Shown piece by piece: positions 53,025 through 63,016 of a stretch of 64,000 nt of DNA. The DNA lies in assembly GCF_042492175.1 (NCBI RefSeq), contig NZ_CP170453.1:1054001-1118000 (forward strand), given 5' to 3'. The translations under genes were made by a program, and so were the position numbers. Source of the DNA: CAJXSN01 sp947492235. GTDB lineage: Bacteria; Pseudomonadota; Alphaproteobacteria; Sphingomonadales; Sphingomonadaceae. Each line of letters starts with the position of its first letter. Position 1 is the first letter of the stretch. Under the pieces are notes generated by a model. That model was not told the DNA's origin and did no database searches. It saw nothing but the letters and a program-made list of their open reading frames with translations.

Positions 53025-53842
53025 ACGGTCACCTGAAATTTGCCCTCGACCACGGTCACGCATTCTCCGCCGAGCCACACCCGGTCGCCCGCATCGCTAC
53101 GTTCCAACCGGCAGACCAGATCGCCGCCCCGCTGTGATGCCTGATGCGCGGTGAAGCTGTCACGGCCCAGCCGGTCCGCCCAGAACGGGGTGAGCGCCGC
53201 ATGCGCAGAGCCGGTAACGCTGTCCTCGTCCACGCCCGCTCCGGGCACGAATACCCGGCTGACAATGTCGGTATTGTCTCCAGGCGCGGTGCAGGCGAAC
53301 TGCTCCACTCCAAACTCGCCCAAAGCCCTGAGGTCCGGGTCGAGCGCGCGGACCTGCGCTTCATCTTCGAACAGGAAGATATTGTAGAGCGTGTCGTTGC
53401 GGTGGACGAGCTGCGGCTCGGCCCCAAGCAGCGCGACCGCTTCGGGATAGGCCTGCGGCTGAGTGGCGATGGCGGGCAGGCCGACTTCGTAGCCCTCACC
53501 CGTGCGCGCGACTTCCAGAATGCCGCTCTTCCGCGTGCGAAACCGCACACGGTCCCCGCCATCGCGGGTCAGCAGCACATGGCCGCTGGCCAGCGTCGCG
53601 TGGCCACATAGGGCGATCTCGTAGGTCGGCGTAGTCCAGCGCAGCTCCCAGTCGGCCTCGCCGCTCTCGTCCTTCACCACAAAGGCCGTTTCGGCGAACA
53701 TGTTCTCGCCCCCGATGGCAATCAGCACATCGTCCGGCAGCCATTCATCCAGCACCATGACGGCGGCCTGATTGCCGGAGAAACTGCGCCCCGCGAATGC
53801 GTCGACATGCCAATAGGGGTGGCTGCTGGAAATGGTGCTCAC
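53021..53842 (-). CDS. PhzF-family isomerase-like protein
   Basis: A 273-residue protein of the PhzF/diaminopimelate-epimerase-like fold. The catalytic Glu is in FAETAFV, and GHATLASGHVL and GSAHAAL are family motifs. PhzF itself makes phenazines, but most relatives, including this stand-alone one, have no known substrate. Last gene of a pdxH-CDF-phzF operon with 4-base overlaps. Confidence 0.92.
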   Translation of the reverse strand: MSTISSSHPYWHVDAFAGRSFSGNQAAVMVLDEWLPDDVLIAIGGENMFAETAFVVKDESGEADWELRWTTPTYEIALCGHATLASGHVLLTRDGGDRVRFRTRKSGILEVARTGEGYEVGLPAIATQPQAYPEAVALLGAEPQLVHRNDTLYNIFLFEDEAQVRALDPDLRALGEFGVEQFACTAPGDNTDIVSRVFVPGAGVDEDSVTGSAHAALTPFWADRLGRDSFTAHQASQRGGDLVCRLERSDAGDRVWLGGECVTVVEGKFQVTV

Positions 53843-54792
53843 GGGGTGTCGTCCTCCAATTCTTCAAATTCATCTGTCTCGACCAGCGGATTGTCCGGCT
53901 CGTCGACATGACCTTGCGGGTCGATATGGATCAGCAGCTCGGTGCCGGGAAAGGCGTCAAGCAAATCCGCCTCTACCCGGTCGATAATGTCATGCGCTTC
54001 GCTGACCGTCATGGTGCCCGGCAGATCGACATGGAACTGCGCGAAATCCCGGTTGCCTGCCGTCCGCGTGCGCAGATCGTGCAGGTTCGAAAGCTCCGGA
54101 TGGGTAGCCGCCCGCTCCACAAAGGCGCGGCGTTTCTCCTCCGGCCATTCGCGATCCATCAGATGATCGACCGCCTCTTGAGACGCACCCCACGCGCCGT
54201 AAGCCAGCCATGCCGCAATCCCAAGGCCAAACACGGCATCGGCCTTGCCCCAGCCGATCTGCGTTTGCAGAACGAGCGCCGCGATCACCGCCAGATTGAG
54301 CAGCAGGTCAGCCTGATAATGCACGTGATCGGTGCGGATCGCGACCGAGCCGGTGCGCGCCAGAACGTAGCGTTGCCACGCAAGCAAAGCGAAGGTCAGC
54401 GCAATCGCTACCAGCGAAACACCAATGCCGGTCGGAGCTTCGCCCACCGGCGCGTCCTCTATCCATTGCTGGATGCTCCTGACGGCCAGTGCAAAGGCAG
54501 ACAGCGCAATCAGAACGACCTGTACGATTGCGGCAATCGCCTCCGCCTTGCCGTGGCCGAAGCGGTGATTGCGGTCGGCCGGCATGGCGGCATAGACCAC
54601 GCCCAGAAGCGTCACGAGGCTGGCCACCAGATCCAGCGCGCTGTCGGCCAGACTGCCCAGCATGGCGACCGAGCCGGTGCGGGCCGACGCCCACAGCTTC
54701 AGCGCGACCAGAACAATCGCGACGCTGATACTCGCAAAGGCAGCGCTGCGGGCGAGCCTGCCGCGTGCCGACAAGGCCTCTGCGCCGGTCAC
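53839..54792 (-). CDS. Cation diffusion facilitator (metal exporter)
   Basis: A 317-residue CDF protein with six membrane segments and the two metal-binding pairs (DSALD in TM2 region and DHVHYQAD in TM5), the HRFGHGKAE signature, and a cytosolic C-terminal domain (about 215-300, with RTRTAGNRDF and HIDPQ). Exports divalent metals such as Zn, Fe or Mn by proton exchange. Overlaps pdxH and phzF by 4 bases each. Confidence 0.93.
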   Translation of the reverse strand: MTGAEALSARGRLARSAAFASISVAIVLVALKLWASARTGSVAMLGSLADSALDLVASLVTLLGVVYAAMPADRNHRFGHGKAEAIAAIVQVVLIALSAFALAVRSIQQWIEDAPVGEAPTGIGVSLVAIALTFALLAWQRYVLARTGSVAIRTDHVHYQADLLLNLAVIAALVLQTQIGWGKADAVFGLGIAAWLAYGAWGASQEAVDHLMDREWPEEKRRAFVERAATHPELSNLHDLRTRTAGNRDFAQFHVDLPGTMTVSEAHDIIDRVEADLLDAFPGTELLIHIDPQGHVDEPDNPLVETDEFEELEDDTP

Positions 54793-55421
54793 GGGTAGAG
54801 CAAAGTGTCCGACCAGCCCTGACCGGCGCGCGTGAACAGGCGGCGGTCATGCAGGCGGCCGGGGCGATCCTGCCAGAATTCGATGGCTTGCGGGGTGACG
54901 GTAAAGCCAGTCCAGTGCGGCGGACGCTCTACCGCGCGGCCTTCGAACTCGGCCTCGGCGGCGGCAAAGCGCTCCAGAAATGTTGCCCGGTCATCCAGCG
55001 GGCGCGACTGTTCCGAAGCCACGGCCCCCAATTGCGACTGCCGACTGCGCGAATGGAAATAGGCGGTTGCGGTTTCCGGTGACACTTCGCTCAGGGGGCC
55101 TTCGATGCGGATTTGCCGCTGCAGGCTTTTCCAGTGAAACAGCAATGCCGCCTGCGCGTTCGCCCGGATTTCCCCGCCCTTGCGGCTCTGTGCGTTGGTG
55201 TAAAAGGTGAAGCCTCCCTGCTCCCCGATATCGGGGCCGTGACCCTTCAGCAGGACCATCCGCACAGACGGCCCGCCATCGGGGGTCGCAGTCGCCAGCG
55301 CCATCGCATTGGGATCGTTGGGTTCGCTCTCCTCCGCTTCCGCCATCCACGCATCGAACAGTGCGAAGGGGTCGGTGACTGGAATTGCGCTGTTTTCTTG
55401 AGGGGTTTGGGATTGCGACAT
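54789..55421 (-). CDS. pdxH: Pyridoxamine 5'-phosphate oxidase
   Basis: A 210-residue FMN enzyme that oxidises pyridoxamine or pyridoxine 5'-phosphate to PLP. Signatures: MALATATPDGGPSVRMVLLKG, FYTNAQSRKGGEI, LFHWKSLQRQIRIEG and the C-terminal EFWQDRPGRLHDR. First gene of the operon with a CDF exporter and PhzF. Start ATG 55421 is preferred by homology; an upstream frame does not apply. Confidence 0.95.
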   Translation of the reverse strand: MSQSQTPQENSAIPVTDPFALFDAWMAEAEESEPNDPNAMALATATPDGGPSVRMVLLKGHGPDIGEQGGFTFYTNAQSRKGGEIRANAQAALLFHWKSLQRQIRIEGPLSEVSPETATAYFHSRSRQSQLGAVASEQSRPLDDRATFLERFAAAEAEFEGRAVERPPHWTGFTVTPQAIEFWQDRPGRLHDRRLFTRAGQGWSDTLLYP

Positions 55422-55538
55422 GATGCACTCTTCGAACGGGGAATATGCGGGTTTGGTAGGCGATCACGGCCCCGCTGCAAAGCCGCGAGAAAGGCATCGA
55501 GCCTTGCATGGCGCGCAACCGGACCTTAGCTGCAATCT

Positions 55539-56489
55539 ATGGCCGATCCCTACGCTACATTGGGCGTGTCCCGTACTGCGTCCGAGAAGGACATCAAGAG
55601 CGCCTATCGCAAGCTCGCCAAAGAGCTGCACCCCGACACCAACCGCGACAATCCCGCAGCGGCCGACCGCTTCGGCAAAGTGACGCAGGCCTACGATCTG
55701 CTGTCCGACAAGGACAAGCGCGCTCAGTTCGACCGGGGCGAGATCGATGGTGATGGCAATCCGACCCATCCGTTCGGGGGCGGCGGCTTTGGTGGCGGCA
55801 ATTCTGGCGGAGGATATCGCAGCCAGCAGGGCGGCTTCCGGGCCGAAGATTTCCAGGGTTTCGGCGGCGGCGAGGCCGACCTCGGTGATATCTTCGAAGG
55901 CCTGTTCGGCGGCGGCGCGAGAGGTGGTGGCGGCTCGCCTTTCGGCAGGCGTAGCCCGCCCCCGCCGCAAAAAGGGGCCGACATCAATTACCGGCTGCGC
56001 GTGCCGTTCACCGATGCGGCTACACGGGCCGATCAGCGGATTACCCTATCGGATGGCAAGACCATCGATCTGAAACTGCCTGCCGGGGTAGAAGACGGCA
56101 CGCAGATGCGCCTGAAAGGCAAGGGCCAGCAGGGTCCGGGCGGCGCGGGCGACGGGTTGGTGACGATTTCGGTCGACAGCCACAAATTCTATGAGCGAGT
56201 GGGCGACGATGTCCGGCTCGACCTGCCGATCAGCGTCGACGAGGCGGTCAAGGGCGCGAAGGTCAAGGTGCCCACGGTCGATGGCCCGGTGATGTTGACC
56301 GTCAAGCCAGGCCTGTCCGGCGGGACGGTTATGCGCCTGAAAGGCAAGGGCTTTTCCAAGAAGGCGGGCGGGCGCGGCGATCAGCTCGTCACCTTGCGCA
56401 TTACACTGCCCGATGACCTCGACTCCTTGACCGAGGCGCTGGGAGACTGGACAGATCCGGGGAACCCGCGCGCATCGCTAGGCGTTTGA
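55539..56489 (+). CDS. DnaJ-like co-chaperone, CbpA type (no zinc finger)
   Basis: A 316-residue protein: J domain (about 1-68) with HPD in ELHPDTNRDN, a Gly/Phe-rich segment (about 70-135, GGGGFGGGNSGGG and GGGARGGGG), and a C-terminal substrate-binding region with DGTQMRLKGKGQQGPGG. The zinc-binding CxxCxGxG repeats of DnaJ are absent, as in CbpA. Co-chaperone of DnaK. brkB-like and fabI follow with 6-base and overlapping spacing. Confidence 0.93.
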   Translation: MADPYATLGVSRTASEKDIKSAYRKLAKELHPDTNRDNPAAADRFGKVTQAYDLLSDKDKRAQFDRGEIDGDGNPTHPFGGGGFGGGNSGGGYRSQQGGFRAEDFQGFGGGEADLGDIFEGLFGGGARGGGGSPFGRRSPPPPQKGADINYRLRVPFTDAATRADQRITLSDGKTIDLKLPAGVEDGTQMRLKGKGQQGPGGAGDGLVTISVDSHKFYERVGDDVRLDLPISVDEAVKGAKVKVPTVDGPVMLTVKPGLSGGTVMRLKGKGFSKKAGGRGDQLVTLRITLPDDLDSLTEALGDWTDPGNPRASLGV

Positions 56490-56495
56490 TTTTTC

Positions 56496-57547
56496 ATGCG
56501 TAAGTGGAGCGAAATCACGGGTCCGGGGGACAAATTGCCCGACCCGCAAGATCGCACTGTCCGCTCCCTCACTCCCGAAGACCGCCGTAACGAAGCCATG
56601 CAACTGCAAGGCAGCGTCCGCCAGAAAGTCGCCACCAAAGTCGGCCCAGGCACGCGGATATTCGAAGTCACCAAACGCGTCGCCGTGGGCACCTTCAATG
56701 ATGGCTTCATCCATGCCGGCAACCTTGCCTATCTGGCGATGCTGGCGATTTTTCCCTTCTTCATAACCGGCGCGGCCATCTTCTCCGCCATCGGTGAAGA
56801 AAGCGAGCGTGCGGCGACTGTGAATGCAGTCCTGGTCGCCCTGCCCCCCGTCGTGGCCGATGTCATCGAGCCGGTCGCGCGCAATGTGATCGAGCAACGC
56901 TCCGGCTGGCTGCTATGGGCCGGTGGTCTGGTCGGATTGTGGACCGTCAGCGGTCTGATCGAGACGATCCGCGACATGCTGCGCCGTGCCTATGGCACCG
57001 AGGCAACGCAGGCTTTCTGGAAATACCGCCTGCTGTCGGCGGGCGTCATTCTGGGGGCGGTTGTGCTGCTAATGGCATCGCTGCTGGCTCAGGTCCTCAT
57101 CGGTGCGGCACAGCAGGTAATCGATGCCTATTTCCCGCTGCTGACCGATCTGCTTGCCAGCCTCGCACTGGCCCGGTTTGTCCCGGCCCTTGGCCTGTTC
57201 GGTTCGATGTATTTGCTGTTCTACACCCTCACACCCGGCGATTATCGCCATCGCCGTTATCCGAAATGGCCGGGAGCGCTCATCGTGACCGTCTGGTGGG
57301 TTGCGGTGACCATCGCGCTGCCGGTCGTCTTGCGCCAGTTCTTCGCGTACGATTTGACCTACGGGTCACTGGCCGGGATGATGATCACGCTTTTCTTTTT
57401 CTGGCTGGTCGGACTAGGTATGGTGGTGGGCGCGGAGCTGAACGCCGCGCTGGCCGAAACGCCTGAAGAAGAGGACTTCATCGGGCAGGCCGATAATCGC
57501 AGGCGCGCAGCCGACCGGGCAGCCGCCGCCACGAGAGAAGGTGCCGA

Positions 57548-57551
<4 letters not shown>
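56496..57551 (+). CDS. YihY/BrkB-family membrane protein
   Basis: A 351-residue integral membrane protein with about six segments. The DGFIHAGNLAYLAMLAIFP segment is typical. Once called ribonuclease BN by mistake; real function unknown. Ends overlapping fabI by 4 bases (ATGA), so expression is coupled. Charged tail of about 40 residues. Confidence 0.92.
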
Positions 57552-58354
<803 letters not shown>

Positions 58355-58363
58355 GCCGGTTGG

Positions 58364-60322
58364 CTAGGACGGTTGGCGCGTCCAGTCGGACAGAACAGTG
58401 CTGGGCTGATATTCCGGCACCAGCCGGGCAAGCAAATCGCGTGCCGCTTTGGGATCGCCTGAGGCAATGGCGCTGCGCATTTCCTCCAGCCGCGTCTCCA
58501 GTTCGGCGAGCGGCAGGAAGCTCTCATTGGCGCGCATGATCCGGGGGTGCTGGGATTCCTGCGCATTTTCGCCGATCAGCAGCTCTTCGTACAATTTCTC
58601 TGCCGGGCGCAAACCGGTGAAGCTGAGCGCAATATCGCCATCGGGCGTGTCGTCATCGCGCACCGTCAGGCCCGACAATTCGATCATATTGCGCGCCAGA
58701 TCGACGATCCGCACCGGCTCGCCCATATCTAGGACGAACACATCGCCGCCGCGCGCCATCGCGCCGGCCTGCAGGACCAGCTGCGAAGCTTCCGGAATGG
58801 TCATGAAATAGCGGGTGATGTCAGGGTGAGTGATGGTCACCGGACCGCCCGCGGCAATCTGTTCGCGAAACAGCGGAATGACCGATCCGGAAGAACCCAG
58901 CACATTGCCGAACCGCACCATGGAGAAAGTCGTGGCGCTACCCTCGCCCGCAGCTTCTTGAAGCGCTTGTAAAATCATCTCCGCTAGCCGCTTGGTCGCG
59001 CCCATGATATTCGTCGGGCGCACGGCCTTGTCGGTGCTGACGAGGATCAGATTGGCGACCCCGTGCTGCTGCGCCAGACGGGCCACGGTGTATGTCCCGA
59101 AGACGTTGTTACGCACACCTTCGAGAGCATTCTGCTCGACCAGCGGGACATGCTTGTAAGCGGCGGCGTGGATCACCGTGGCGGGCTGCCAATGGGTCAG
59201 TATCTCCGCCATCCGGCGTTCGTCACACACCGACGCCAGCAGCGGAATCAGCACCGGGGCGGGATCGTCGGCCTCCCCCTGCCGGTCCAGCGCCACCATC
59301 TGGGCGAATTCCTGATGCGCGGTGTAGAGGTTGAACTCGCTGTGGTCGACCAGCAGCAGGCAGGCGGGAGCGTTCTTCAATATCTGGCGGCACAGCTCGC
59401 TGCCGATCGAACCGCCCGCGCCCGTCACCATCACCACCTTGCCGGTGATATTCTTGGTCAGCAGTGCCTGATCGGGCGGAATCTGGCTGCGGCCGAGCAG
59501 ATCCTCGATCCCCGGCTCGCGCAGATCGCCAACCGAGATGGTGCCCCGGGCGATATCAACCATGCTGGGCAGAGTGCGGACATGCACTGGCAGCGGGCGC
59601 AGGGCCTGCAGCACCTCGCTGCGCCGCACCCGCGTGGCCTGAGGCATGGCGAGCAGCACATCGTCCACTTTACGGCGCTCTATCACGTCAGCCAGCGCGT
59701 CGGGGGCGTAAATGGTCACGCCGCGCAGGGTCGATCCGGTCAGCGATGTGTCATCATCGACAAAGCCGACCAGCTGCATTTCGCGCGCCGTGGCGATGGC
59801 TCCGGCCAGTTCGCGGCCCGCACGCCCGGCGCCGTAAATCAACACGCGGGTCGGTTTGTCGCCAACAAAAAGCGCGGTGTAGCTTTCCTCGAACAGCATC
59901 CGGGCCAGTAGCCGCGATCCGCTGACCATCAGGAACAGCAGGATAGGCTGGATCAGGCCGATTGTCCGCGGAACGCCCTGTACCCCGATCAGTGTGTAGA
60001 TGATTGCAAAGGGGATCGAATAGATCAGAACCGCGCGGCCAATCGCGAAGAAGGCCTCTGCCCCGGCATAGCGGAAGATCGCCCGGTATAGCCCGAACAC
60101 CACGAACAGCGGCAGAGCGAGCACGACCGAGACCACTGCCGGATGCAGCTGCATTCCGAAGAACGGCACCCAATATCCCACCCGCAGATAGACCGCGAGC
60201 CAGACCGAGAAAACGCAGATGGTGATGTCGACCGCGAGCGCCAGCGCGCGCTTTGCCGAGCGCGGCAAATTCAGCAAGACATCGGTCAGCCCGTCGATCC
60301 GGCGTTTGGCGGCCTCCACCAT
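58364..60322 (-). CDS. Membrane-bound nucleotide-sugar 4,6-dehydratase (CapD/WbpM type)
   Basis: A 652-residue protein with four N-terminal membrane segments (to about 140), a first Rossmann domain (YGAGRAGRELA, about 165) and a second, catalytic SDR domain (VTGAGGSIGSELCRQ, about 305-590). It carries the STDKAVRPTNIMGATKR site, with Met in place of the usual active-site Tyr, as in WbpM/PglF-type dehydratases. Makes modified nucleotide sugars for polysaccharide. Start overlaps the sugar transferase stop by one base (TGATG). Confidence 0.93.
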   Translation of the reverse strand: MVEAAKRRIDGLTDVLLNLPRSAKRALALAVDITICVFSVWLAVYLRVGYWVPFFGMQLHPAVVSVVLALPLFVVFGLYRAIFRYAGAEAFFAIGRAVLIYSIPFAIIYTLIGVQGVPRTIGLIQPILLFLMVSGSRLLARMLFEESYTALFVGDKPTRVLIYGAGRAGRELAGAIATAREMQLVGFVDDDTSLTGSTLRGVTIYAPDALADVIERRKVDDVLLAMPQATRVRRSEVLQALRPLPVHVRTLPSMVDIARGTISVGDLREPGIEDLLGRSQIPPDQALLTKNITGKVVMVTGAGGSIGSELCRQILKNAPACLLLVDHSEFNLYTAHQEFAQMVALDRQGEADDPAPVLIPLLASVCDERRMAEILTHWQPATVIHAAAYKHVPLVEQNALEGVRNNVFGTYTVARLAQQHGVANLILVSTDKAVRPTNIMGATKRLAEMILQALQEAAGEGSATTFSMVRFGNVLGSSGSVIPLFREQIAAGGPVTITHPDITRYFMTIPEASQLVLQAGAMARGGDVFVLDMGEPVRIVDLARNMIELSGLTVRDDDTPDGDIALSFTGLRPAEKLYEELLIGENAQESQHPRIMRANESFLPLAELETRLEEMRSAIASGDPKAARDLLARLVPEYQPSTVLSDWTRQPS

Positions 60323-61020
60323 CAGGCTTTATCCCCATCATGCGAGCTGCTGTCGTGCGGCTTAGCCACCGTGGCCGCATCACCGCGCCCACCGCCCAGC
60401 GCCGTACTGACGATCAGCCGCACATCGCCGAGCGGGCGATCCACGGTAAAATACTCGGCCTCATAAGTAGCGAGACGCACCGGATCACTCATATCGATCC
60501 CGGCGATCTGGGCCGGACCGGTCACTCCGGGGCGCAGCGCAAACAGGCCGCGGCTTGCACGTTCGGCAACCAGCTCAGCCTGCCCCGGCAGACAGGGGCG
60601 CGGACCGACGAGGCTCATATGGCCTGCCAGCACGTTCCACAGCTGGGGCAATTCATCGAGTTTCAGGCGCCGCAGCAACGCACCAAGGCGGGTAATGCTC
60701 GCCGCGCCGACCTGATGGCTCGCGACATTGGCGGTGCCCGTGTGCATTGTGCGCAATTTGAGCATGTCGAAAGGCGCCTGGCCCTTGCCCACGCGGCGCT
60801 GCACAAACAGGGGCGAGCCGGGGGTTTCGAGCCGGATGGCAACCAGCAGCAGCAGGCAAACCGGCAAAACGACGAGCGCGAGCGGCACCGCAACCAGCAG
60901 GTCGAATAGACGCTGGAAGGGCATCGGCCGAGGAAGGGGCCCGGCCTCGGGGCGCGGCTGTGCCGTGGCAGGCTGCGCGGAAGACTGTTCCGACGAGGAA
61001 GAGGAGCTTTTGCTGACCAT
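60322..61020 (-). CDS. Priming sugar transferase (PglC/WcaJ core type)
   Basis: A 232-residue phosphoglycosyltransferase with one membrane segment (about 38-62) after a Ser/Pro-rich N terminus, followed by the family's FVQRRVGKGQAPFDMLKLRTM, LDELPQLWNVLAG and MSLVGPRP boxes. It attaches the first sugar-1-phosphate to undecaprenyl phosphate. The short form lacks the extra N-terminal membrane domain of WcaJ. Confidence 0.93.
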   Translation of the reverse strand: MVSKSSSSSSEQSSAQPATAQPRPEAGPLPRPMPFQRLFDLLVAVPLALVVLPVCLLLLVAIRLETPGSPLFVQRRVGKGQAPFDMLKLRTMHTGTANVASHQVGAASITRLGALLRRLKLDELPQLWNVLAGHMSLVGPRPCLPGQAELVAERASRGLFALRPGVTGPAQIAGIDMSDPVRLATYEAEYFTVDRPLGDVRLIVSTALGGGRGDAATVAKPHDSSSHDGDKA

Positions 61021-61082
61021 AATGCGACCCGGACCGACCTAGCGACCCGCTTCGGCCCAAGTAAATGGCATCGGGAGGCTTA

Positions 61083-61982
61083 TCAAGTTTGCGCGCCCTC
61101 GCGTTCAAGCTGCAAATCGGCGCGCGTTGGCGCAAACGGTCCGGGTGCAAAACCGAAATCGGCGGCCGCGGCGCTGTGATCGAAGTCCTGATCCTGATTC
61201 ATCCGCACCGCCATATCCGGCGTCCATTTGCGGAAGCGCGGAATCAGCCGCATGGCCTTAACCGCCAGCGCAAACAGGGGAAGCGGCACGGACGGTGTGC
61301 GCGGCTTGCGCCCTAGCGCTGCGAAAATCTGCTCCACCATCACACGGTATGGAAGCACTTCTCCGCCCGAAATGTTGTAGTCCTTGCCAGCAGCCGCGTC
61401 GCTGGCGCCCGCCTGCAAGCACGCGGCGGCAACGTCGCGGGCATGGATGGGCTGGCGCAAACCCTTGGCCGCGCCGAACAGAGGGAAGAAGCCAAGCCGC
61501 CCGATCATGCGGGCAATCTCGGTCACATTCTTGTCCTGCCCGTTGCCCCAGATCAGCGTCGGGCGCAGGATCGTGCAGCCGATCCCGGCGGCGGTGCAGG
61601 CCGCGTGGACCCGGGCTTCGGATTGTTCGAACAGCTTCCAGTCAGCCTGCTCGCTCTCGCTGGAAGAGGTCTGCTTGGTAAAGCGGCTGGTGGTCGACAG
61701 CGCGACCAGCCGGTTCACGCCTGCCGCCTTCATCGCGGGAATATGCTCCTCGATCACCCAGATATGCGCCACGCACAGGGCCAGCGGGATGCCTGCTCCG
61801 GCCAGCTCACCCAGCTGCGCAGTGTCGTGCCAGCGCACACCCTCACTGTCGGCAGGCAGGGCTTTGCGCGTCAGAGCAATCGCCTCGCGACGGCTTTTCT
61901 GTACAGCGGCGAGCAGCTCCTCCCCGACCAGACTCTTGGCCCCGAGGACGATGACTTTCTCAGGTTTCGGTGCGCTATTCAT
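61083..61982 (-). CDS. NAD(P)-binding sugar epimerase/dehydratase-like protein
   Basis: A 299-residue short-chain-type protein. The cofactor loop reads GAKSLVGEEL rather than the canonical GxxGxxG, but the fold pattern, LRPTLIWGNGQD and RDVAAACLQA segments fit NAD-dependent epimerase/dehydratases. The usual YxxxK motif is not obvious. Likely part of the polysaccharide locus. Confidence 0.85.
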   Translation of the reverse strand: MNSAPKPEKVIVLGAKSLVGEELLAAVQKSRREAIALTRKALPADSEGVRWHDTAQLGELAGAGIPLALCVAHIWVIEEHIPAMKAAGVNRLVALSTTSRFTKQTSSSESEQADWKLFEQSEARVHAACTAAGIGCTILRPTLIWGNGQDKNVTEIARMIGRLGFFPLFGAAKGLRQPIHARDVAAACLQAGASDAAAGKDYNISGGEVLPYRVMVEQIFAALGRKPRTPSVPLPLFALAVKAMRLIPRFRKWTPDMAVRMNQDQDFDHSAAAADFGFAPGPFAPTRADLQLEREGAQT

Positions 61983-62113
61983 GACGGGGCCTGCCGTTAA
62001 GCGCCTTGCCTAGCGCTGTCCACGTCCGGTAGAGCCGAGCCGGTCGGGGCGAGGCCCCAAGCAACAGCACAACGGCACCCGGGGCGGGGCCACTTGAACG
62101 GGCGCGATCACAC

Positions 62114-62995
62114 ATGAAGGGCATCATCCTCGCAGGCGGCAGCGGTACGCGGCTGTTCCCCGCCACCATGGCGATTTCCAAGCAATTGCTGCCGGTGTTT
62201 GACAAGCCGATGATCTATTACCCGCTTTCCGTACTGATGCTGGCGGGCATCCGCGAGGTGCTGATCATCTCCACTCCGCGCGATCTACCGATGTTCGAGG
62301 CATTGCTGGGCGATGGCAGCGCCTTCGGGATCGATCTGTCCTATGCCGTGCAGCCAGAGCCCAACGGGCTGGCTGAAGCCTTCATCATCGGGCGGGATTT
62401 CGTCGGCGGGCAGCCAAGCGCGCTGATTCTGGGCGACAACATCTATCACGGCGACAAGATGGGCGAGAAATGCCGCGCCGCGGCGGACGAAGCGCAGGCG
62501 CGCGGGGCCAATGTCTTCGCCTATCATGTCGATGATCCGGAACGCTATGGCGTCGTCGATTTCGACGCGAGCGGCAAAGCGACTTCGGTCGAGGAAAAAC
62601 CCGCTGCGCCGAAGTCGAACTGGGCCATCACCGGCCTCTATTTCTATGACAACCAAGTGTGCGATATCGCGGCAGGAATCGAACCCAGCGCACGGGGCGA
62701 GCTGGAGATCACCGACGTCAACCGGCATTATCTTGAACGTGATGCCCTCACGGTCAGCCGTCTGGGGCGCGGCTATGCGTGGCTCGACACCGGCACTCAT
62801 GATTCGTTGCACGAAGCGAGCGCCTATGTCCGCACGCTGGAGCATCGCACGGGTATCAAGATTGCCTGTCTGGAGGAAATCGGTCTGGAAATGGGCTGGA
62901 TCGGCGCAGACGATGTGCTGGCCCGCGCCGCCGGTCTGGGCAAGACCGGCTATGCCGATTACCTGCGCCGCCGCGTCGCCGAACTGGCGCGCTAA
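62114..62995 (+). CDS. rfbA: Glucose-1-phosphate thymidylyltransferase
   Basis: A 293-residue nucleotidyltransferase that makes dTDP-glucose. GGSGTRLFPAT at the start, KPMIYYPLSVLMLAGI, GDNIYHG and the late EEIGLEMGWI of RfbA. First step toward dTDP-rhamnose, whose other enzymes (rfbB, rfbC, rfbD) are not in the window. Divergent from the epimerase gene. Start directly follows the promoter gap 61983-62113, which shows nothing more. Confidence 0.96.
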   Translation: MKGIILAGGSGTRLFPATMAISKQLLPVFDKPMIYYPLSVLMLAGIREVLIISTPRDLPMFEALLGDGSAFGIDLSYAVQPEPNGLAEAFIIGRDFVGGQPSALILGDNIYHGDKMGEKCRAAADEAQARGANVFAYHVDDPERYGVVDFDASGKATSVEEKPAAPKSNWAITGLYFYDNQVCDIAAGIEPSARGELEITDVNRHYLERDALTVSRLGRGYAWLDTGTHDSLHEASAYVRTLEHRTGIKIACLEEIGLEMGWIGADDVLARAAGLGKTGYADYLRRRVAELAR

Positions 62996-63016
62996 CCTGC
63001 CGGAAAGCGTGCTGTC